This document shows, piece by piece, positions 5,731-9,416 of a DNA stretch of 9,416 bases. The DNA comes from Gp7-AA10 sp035516895 (GTDB lineage: Bacteria > Acidobacteriota > Thermoanaerobaculia > Gp7-AA8). The notes below the pieces were generated by a model that searched no databases, was not told the DNA's origin, and saw nothing but the letters and a program-made list of their open reading frames with translations. The DNA lies in contig DATIZY010000361.1 of NCBI GenBank assembly GCA_035516895.1, forward strand, positions 1 through 9,416. Direction: 5' to 3'. The translations under genes were made by a program, and so were the position numbers. Position 1 is the stretch's first letter, and each line of letters starts with the position of its first letter.

Positions 5731-6659
5731 TCGGCGCGGCGCTGCTCTTCACGTTGTTTGGAGCCACGGCGTTCGGTGCCCCGGCGTTTGCCCCAGCCTA
5801 TGGAGCCCCGGCGTTTGAAGCCCCAGCCCATGGAGCCCCGGCTTTAGCCGGGTCGGGACCGGCTGACGCGTTGGGACCGGCTGAAGCCGGTGCTCCACGG
5901 TACGAGGTCTACGCAATCCGCTACGCGACGGTTCCCGATTTCCCGGTCTCCGATCTGATCTCGGGCGTCGACAAATCGCGCAAGACCGACATCGCCATGA
6001 TGGTCTGGCTCGTCCGCGGCGGCGGCCACAACATCCTCGTGGACACCGGCTTCTACCGGCCGCAGTTTTTCAAGAGCTGGAACGTCAAGGACTTTGTCAG
6101 GCCGGACGAAGCGGTCGCGCGCGCCGGCGTGAAGCCCGACGAGATCACCGATGTGATCCTCACCCACGCGCATTGGGACCACGCCGACGGCGCGGACCTC
6201 TTCCCGAAGGCGCAGATCTGGATTCAGAAGGACGAATACACGTACTACACCGGCGAGGCGTGGCAGCGCGGCGGAAAGCATGGCGGCATCGAGCCGGACG
6301 ACGTCGAGTATCTGCTGAAGGCGAACCTCGCCGGTCGATTGCATCTCGTCGATGGTGACGCCGAGATTCTTCCCGGCATCCGCGTCTATATCGGCGGCCG
6401 GCACACGTGGCAATCGCAATACGTGAGCGCCCCGACTCGCTCCGGAACCGTCGTCCTCGCATCGGACAACATGTACCTCTACGAAAATCTCGACAAGCAT
6501 CTGCCGATCGCGCAGACGTTCGACGCTGCTTCGAATCTTCGCGCGCAGGATCGGATGAAAACGATCGCCTCGAAGCCGGAGCTGATCATTCCGGGTCACG
6601 ATCCTGCGGTGATGACCCGTTTCCCCAAAGTCGCCGACGGCGTGGTGCGGATCGATTGA
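5727..6659 (+). CDS. Secreted metallo-beta-lactamase-fold hydrolase (AHL-lactonase-like)
   Basis: A zinc hydrolase of the MBL superfamily, probably exported. The 310 residues begin with a signal-like segment MIGAALLFTLFGATAFGAPA. An Ala/Pro/Gly linker follows (about 18-57) with repeats GAPAFAPAY, GAPAFEAPAH and GAPALAG. The catalytic domain begins near PRYEVYAIRY (58). The di-zinc motif is THAHWDHADG (H147, H149, D151, H152); further ligands are H226 in GGRHTW, D247 in LASDN and H291 in IPGHDP. NILVDTGF (102-109) is the usual strand before it. The pattern is nearest to the N-acyl homoserine lactonase-like subgroup, though substrate is not predictable from this. The start overlaps the dinB-like stop (ATGA), and its TGA overlaps the panE TTG. 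The linker is encoded by palindromic repeat DNA rather than normal domain sequence. Confidence 0.88.
   Translation: MIGAALLFTLFGATAFGAPAFAPAYGAPAFEAPAHGAPALAGSGPADALGPAEAGAPRYEVYAIRYATVPDFPVSDLISGVDKSRKTDIAMMVWLVRGGGHNILVDTGFYRPQFFKSWNVKDFVRPDEAVARAGVKPDEITDVILTHAHWDHADGADLFPKAQIWIQKDEYTYYTGEAWQRGGKHGGIEPDDVEYLLKANLAGRLHLVDGDAEILPGIRVYIGGRHTWQSQYVSAPTRSGTVVLASDNMYLYENLDKHLPIAQTFDAASNLRAQDRMKTIASKPELIIPGHDPAVMTRFPKVADGVVRID
5776..5900 (+). repeat. Palindromic and tandem repeats inside the hydrolase linker
   Basis: Tandem units of about 27-30 bp beginning GGWGCCCCGGC start at 5776, 5803 and 5832. The last opens an inverted pair. CCATGGAGCCCCGGCTTTAG continues as CCGGG (hairpin CCCGGC-TTTA-GCCGGG, 5837-5852). 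It faces a copy on the other strand reading CCGTGGAGCACCGGCTTCAG then CCGGT (hairpin ACCGGCT-GA-AGCCGGT, 5876-5891). TGGAGC 5831-5836 and GCTCCA 5892-5897 are the outer ends. All units keep the reading frame open. Confidence 0.8.
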
Positions 6660-7594
6660 GAATCGCGGTCGTCGGCATCGGCGGAGTCGGCGGTTATTTC
6701 GGCGGCAAGCTCGCCCAAGCGGGCGTCGACACGATTTTCATCGCGCGCGGCGCGACGCTCGAGGCCCTGCGCAAGCGAGGGCTGCGCGTCGACAGCATCA
6801 ACGGCGATTTCACCGTCGATCGGGTAAACGCGACAGACGACCCCGCCGGTGTCGGACCGGTCGACGCGGTCATCTTCGCGACGAAAGCCTGGCAGATTCC
6901 CGAGGCGGCGCAGAACGCGAAGGCGCTGATCGGCAAGGACACGATCGCGGTGCCGCTCGAGAACGGCATGGAAGCGCCCGATCAGCTCAGCGCCGTGTTC
7001 GGGCGCGAGCACGTGTTAGGCGGACTTTGCGGGATCGTCAGCTTCATCGTCGCGCCGGGACACATCAAACACGCCGCGATCGATCCGTTCGTGATGTTCG
7101 GTGAGCTCGACAACTCGAAATCGGATCGCGCCGAGCGGCTGCGCGAAACCTTCGAGCGTGCCGGCATCAAAGCCGACATTCCCGCGGACATCCATCGCTC
7201 GATGTGGTCGAAGTTTCTCTTCATCGCGCCGATGAGCGCGATCGGCGCGCTGACGCGCGTCCCCATCGGCGTCTGGCGCGCCATTCCCGAGACCCGCGAG
7301 ATCGCAATTCGCGCCCTGCGCGAGATGACCGCCGTCGCCGCCGCGCGCGGCGCCAGCCTGCCCGGCGATGCCGTCGATCGCACGCTCGAGCGCTACGATG
7401 CGATGGCGCCAGACTCCACCTCGTCGCTGCAGCGCGACATCATGGAAGGCAAGCCGTCGGAGCTCGAAGCGCAGGCGGGCGCGATCGTCCGCATGGCCCG
7501 TGCCTCGCGAGTGGAAACGCCGGTCTGCGACATGCTCTACGGGCTGCTGCTGCCGCAGGAACGAAAGGTTCGCGGTAGTATGTCCGGCCGATGA
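6656..7594 (+). CDS. panE: 2-dehydropantoate 2-reductase (ApbA/PanE family)
   Basis: NADPH-dependent ketopantoate reductase making pantoate for pantothenate and CoA synthesis in the cytoplasm. The 312 residues begin with the Rossmann nucleotide site RIAVVGIGGVGGYFGGKLAQ (GxGxxG). FATKAWQ follows, then PLENGM, as usual in the family. The catalytic Lys is in SMWSKFLFIAP (K186), and the substrate-binding part has STSSLQRDIMEGKPSELEAQ with the conserved Glu near 269. I chose TTG 6656 because it starts exactly at the fold's first strand and overlaps the preceding stop as TTGA. The frame stays open far upstream (to ATG 6407), but that part is Arg-rich out-of-frame hydrolase sequence. Its TGA overlaps the kdsD ATG (ATGA). 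Many family members act on other 2-keto acids, so the exact substrate is less certain than the fold. Confidence 0.88.
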   Translation: MRIAVVGIGGVGGYFGGKLAQAGVDTIFIARGATLEALRKRGLRVDSINGDFTVDRVNATDDPAGVGPVDAVIFATKAWQIPEAAQNAKALIGKDTIAVPLENGMEAPDQLSAVFGREHVLGGLCGIVSFIVAPGHIKHAAIDPFVMFGELDNSKSDRAERLRETFERAGIKADIPADIHRSMWSKFLFIAPMSAIGALTRVPIGVWRAIPETREIAIRALREMTAVAAARGASLPGDAVDRTLERYDAMAPDSTSSLQRDIMEGKPSELEAQAGAIVRMARASRVETPVCDMLYGLLLPQERKVRGSMSGR

Positions 7595-8616
7595 CGAAGC
7601 CGAACGCTGGCCGGGCTCTCAGCCCGGCCGGGCCGGCGAAGAGCCGGTCCCACATCCATCCGTCGCTGGCCGAGGCGAAGCGCGTCCTCGAGGTCGAGGC
7701 GGCCGCGATCCTCGGCCTCATCGACCATCTCGACAACTCGTTCGTCGACGTCGTGGAGTTGATCAACGCTTCCCTGGGCCGCGTCGTGACCATGGGCCTC
7801 GGCAAGTCGGGCATCATCTGCAAGAAGATCAGCGCAACTCTTGCGTCGACCGGAACGCCGTCGTTCTTCCTCCATCCCGCCGAGGCGATTCACGGCGACC
7901 TCGGCATGATCGTGCGCGGCGATGTCGTCCTCGCGGTCTCCAACTCGGGCGAGACCGAGGAGCTCGTGAGACTGCTGCCGAGCATCAAGCGGATCGGCGC
8001 CGAGCTCGTGTCGATCACCGGCAATCCGAATTCGACGATCGCAAAGGGCTCCGACTATCACCTCTCGGCCGCGATTTCGAAGGAAGCGTGTCCGCTCGGG
8101 CTCGCGCCGACCGCATCGACGACCGCGACGCTCGCGTTAGGCGACGCGCTGGCGATGGCGCTTCTGCTCCGCAAGGGTTTTCGCGAAGAGGATTTCGCGT
8201 TCCTCCATCCGGGTGGAAAGCTCGGCAAGCGATTTCTTCGCGTTCGCGATCTGATGCACAGCGGCGATCAGGTGCCGATCGTCGATCTCAGGACGTCGAT
8301 GCACGATGTCATCTACGAAATGACGAACAAAGGATTCGGCGTGACGGCCGTGGTACACGACGGCAACGTCCTCGACGGCGTGATCACCGATGGCGATCTG
8401 CGGCGGCTGCTGCAGCACGACGAGGAGATTCTGAAGAAGACCGCTGCGGACTGCGTGAAGAAGAATCCGATCACGATCGATGGCAGCGAGCTCGCGTCGG
8501 CCGCGCTGCAGCTTCTCGAGCAGCGAAAGATCACGTCGCTCTTCATCACCGACGCAGACCGCCGCATCGAAGGAATCATTCACCTCCACGACCTGTGGGG
8601 GCTGGAGCTCTTTTGA
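7591..8616 (+). CDS. kdsD: Arabinose-5-phosphate isomerase (KdsD/KpsF/GutQ family)
   Basis: Converts ribulose-5-phosphate to arabinose-5-phosphate, the first step to Kdo, a core sugar of LPS. The 341 residues have a SIS domain (about 45-195): VVTMGLGKSGIICKKISATL, TGTPSFFLHPAEAIHGDLGM, the phosphosugar loop SNSGET (117-122) and LGDALAMALL. After HPGGKLGKR (206-214) come two CBS domains (about 220-275 and 284-340), with VTAVVHDGNVLDGVITDGDL and ITSLFITDADRRIEGIIHLH. Length and architecture match E. coli KdsD. Unusually, the first 20 or so residues (NAGRALSPAGPAKSRS) are encoded by palindromic repeat DNA and precede the normal start of homology at HPSLAEAKRVL. No alternative start codon lies between. 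ATG overlaps the panE stop; the stop abuts the next ATG (TGATG). The Kdo link implies an outer membrane with LPS-type glycolipid. Confidence 0.95.
   Translation: MTKPNAGRALSPAGPAKSRSHIHPSLAEAKRVLEVEAAAILGLIDHLDNSFVDVVELINASLGRVVTMGLGKSGIICKKISATLASTGTPSFFLHPAEAIHGDLGMIVRGDVVLAVSNSGETEELVRLLPSIKRIGAELVSITGNPNSTIAKGSDYHLSAAISKEACPLGLAPTASTTATLALGDALAMALLLRKGFREEDFAFLHPGGKLGKRFLRVRDLMHSGDQVPIVDLRTSMHDVIYEMTNKGFGVTAVVHDGNVLDGVITDGDLRRLLQHDEEILKKTAADCVKKNPITIDGSELASAALQLLEQRKITSLFITDADRRIEGIIHLHDLWGLELF
7609..7648 (+). repeat. Palindromic repeat inside the kdsD N-terminus
   Basis: A perfect 9-bp stem GGCCGGGCT (7609-7617), loop CTC, AGCCCGGCC (7621-7629) is followed at once by CCGGC-GAAGA-GCCGG (7633-7647). 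Both hairpins are in frame and encode GRALSPAGPAKSR. The CCGGC/GCCGG core resembles the palindromes in the hydrolase linker. Confidence 0.7.
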
Positions 8617-8978
8617 TGGTGCCCGGCTCGCAGGTGGTCCTGCGATTTCGCGACGGCCGTACAAAGCGCGCGACGCTGGTGAACGCCGATCTCGACCGCG
8701 AAGTGGTGCACGTCGAAGAGAACGGCGCGAAGAGCGAAGTGCCGTTCGCGAACCTCAAAGCGGTATTTTTTCCGTCGGGCGCCGATGCGCAGCCGGCGGA
8801 AGCGGTGCAAGGCAGCCAGCTTGCAGTCGAATTCGCCGACGGCGAAGTGATTCGGGGAATCGCGCAATACAACCCCGAACGCAACGGATTTTTTCTCTAT
8901 CCGCTCGACCGGAGCAAAAACGACCGGATCTTTGTTGTGAACTCCGCGATCATGTCGATCGAAGTCGAAAAACTTTAA
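8616..8978 (+). CDS. Small duplicated beta-rich protein of unknown function
   Basis: 120 residues, no signal peptide or membrane segment. It consists of two similar halves. GSQVVLRFRDGRTKRATLVN (4-23) lines up with GSQLAVEFADGEVIRGIAQY (66-85). Each half runs on through short beta-like strands to a closing strand (EVPFANLKAVFF 41-52; RIFVVNSAIMSIEV 104-117). The DGR/DGE turn and the KAVFF ending remind me of small PilZ-like or DUF6982-type proteins seen in Acidobacteriota; this is recollection, not a search result. ATG 8616 shares one base with the kdsD stop, so translation is likely coupled. The position between kdsD and lolA suggests, but does not show, an envelope-related or regulatory role. 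Confidence 0.8.
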   Translation: MVPGSQVVLRFRDGRTKRATLVNADLDREVVHVEENGAKSEVPFANLKAVFFPSGADAQPAEAVQGSQLAVEFADGEVIRGIAQYNPERNGFFLYPLDRSKNDRIFVVNSAIMSIEVEKL

Positions 8979-8982
8979 AAGG

Positions 8983-8999
8983 GCGCCGCTTCGCGGCGC
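8983..8999. terminator. GC-rich hairpin after the duplicated small protein
   Basis: GCGCCGC (8983-8989), TTC, GCGGCGC (8993-8999): perfect 7-bp stem four bases after the TAA stop. On the plus strand no T-run follows, so it is not a canonical terminator there. Read on the minus strand it is followed by CCTTTT, closer to an intrinsic terminator, though no minus-strand gene ends here. It may instead be a REP-like element or an RNA 3'-end stabiliser. Confidence 0.45.
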
Positions 9000-9057
9000 G
9001 TTGTCCGTTGTCTGTTGTCCGTAGGGCGGGGACAACAGAGAACAGACAACAGACAAC
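9000..9057. repeat. TTGTC-heptad inverted repeat upstream of lolA
   Basis: Left arm: three heptads TTGTCCG, TTGTCTG, TTGTCCG (9001-9021). Right arm on the opposite strand: TTGTCTG, TTGTCTG, TTCTCTG, TTGTCC (9057-9030). Arms 9000-9020 and 9030-9050 pair at 19 of 21 positions across a 9-base loop GTAGGGCGG. The structure fills nearly the whole gap before lolA and ends 7 bases short of its ATG. Confidence 0.85.
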
Positions 9058-9064
9058 AAATCGA

Positions 9065-9416
9065 ATGCAAAAATCGCTGGTCGTGCTCGCTCTCGTTCTC
9101 ACCGCAGCCGCGGCGTACCCGTCCGCAATCGACCAGGCCGCGGCGGCGATGGCCGGAACGGAGGCGGCGTTCACGCAGCGGTTCACTCCGAAAGGCTTCA
9201 CGAACAGCCAGGTCGAAAGCGGCACGGTCATCTTCGGCACGCTGCCGATGATGCGCTGGACCTACACAACGCCAGAGGAAAAGGTGTTCGTGTTCGACGG
9301 GACGAATTCGTGGTTCTACGTCGCCGCGGACAAGCAGGTCACCACGGCGACGATCGACGATCGCCGGCGCGGCGAGCTGCCATTCCTGCTGATCGGCGAT
9401 CCCGCCGCGCGCGAGC
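9065..9416 (+). CDS. lolA: Outer-membrane lipoprotein carrier LolA (3' end cut by window edge)
   Basis: LolA is the periplasmic chaperone that ferries lipoproteins from the LolCDE transporter to the outer membrane. 117 codons are visible of an expected total of about 200. A signal peptide MQKSLVVLALVLTAAAAYPS opens the protein. Family features follow: AAFTQRFTPKGF, then SGTVIFGTLPMMRWTYTTPE (the RW-Y-P core of the half-barrel), VFVFDGTNSWFYVAADKQVT and the LPFLLIGDP segment. ATG 9065 is the first start that gives a good signal peptide; the upstream bases are heptad-repeat sequence (ACAACAAATCGA) with no real Shine-Dalgarno. Gap of 86 bases after the small duplicated protein, so it may be transcribed with kdsD or separately. 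Together with kdsD it establishes a diderm host. Confidence 0.9.
   Translation, partial: MQKSLVVLALVLTAAAAYPSAIDQAAAAMAGTEAAFTQRFTPKGFTNSQVESGTVIFGTLPMMRWTYTTPEEKVFVFDGTNSWFYVAADKQVTTATIDDRRRGELPFLLIGDPAARE

Noticed and set aside
6407..6655. Upstream extension of panE to ATG 6407
   Set aside because: The extension is shadow sequence of the MBL hydrolase; the Rossmann fold starts right at TTG 6656.
7368..8978. Open frame of 536 codons reaching the small duplicated protein
   Set aside because: Only its last 120 codons (from ATG 8616) look like protein; the rest is an Arg-rich shadow of panE and kdsD.
1..9416. Defence, toxin-antitoxin, prophage or secondary-metabolite system
   Set aside because: No nuclease, toxin, integrase, transposase or biosynthetic signature was found; all major frames match housekeeping or envelope families.

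Overview
The window is GC-rich and densely coding. It comes from a diderm (Gram-negative type) bacterium: kdsD (Kdo biosynthesis for LPS) and lolA (periplasmic lipoprotein carrier) only make sense with an outer membrane. Gene content, the palindromic repeats and the TTGTC-heptad repeats fit an uncultured soil or sediment lineage such as Acidobacteriota. That placement is an inference from general impression, not a phylogenetic result.

Left third, minus strand (about 1-3200): a compact four-gene operon, transcribed right to left. It encodes an XRE-family regulator, a three-helix NfeD-like membrane protein with a His-rich loop, a flotillin, and PspA (its last few residues run off the window edge). 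Junctions are a 4-base GTGA overlap and gaps of 12 and 13 bases, each carrying a GGAGG-type ribosome site. The promoter is AT-rich, holds nested perfect palindromes and ends at the regulator's start codon. I read this as a self-regulated membrane-stress module.

Middle (3200-3614): a 415-base non-coding stretch built of REP-like palindromes (GTAG next to a GC-rich hairpin) and a 77-bp direct repeat. The last palindrome supplies the stop codon of pckA, the divergent ATP-type phosphoenolpyruvate carboxykinase gene that follows on the minus strand (3615-5174).

Right half, plus strand (5215 to end): after a 40-base divergent gap comes a tight run of overlapping genes. They encode a DinB-fold putative metalloenzyme, a secreted metallo-beta-lactamase-fold hydrolase, a PanE-type ketopantoate reductase (TTG start), KdsD, and a small duplicated beta-rich protein of unknown function. 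An 86-base gap with two hairpins (one made of TTGTC heptads) precedes lolA, which is cut by the window end. KdsD and LolA tie this run to outer-membrane biogenesis; the upstream members look like coupled housekeeping genes.

A recurring theme is short palindromic repeats at gene edges and inside reading frames. One has supplied a stop codon, one an Ala/Pro/Gly linker after a signal peptide, and one the extra N-terminus of KdsD. No tRNA, rRNA, CRISPR array, transposase or phage gene was seen.
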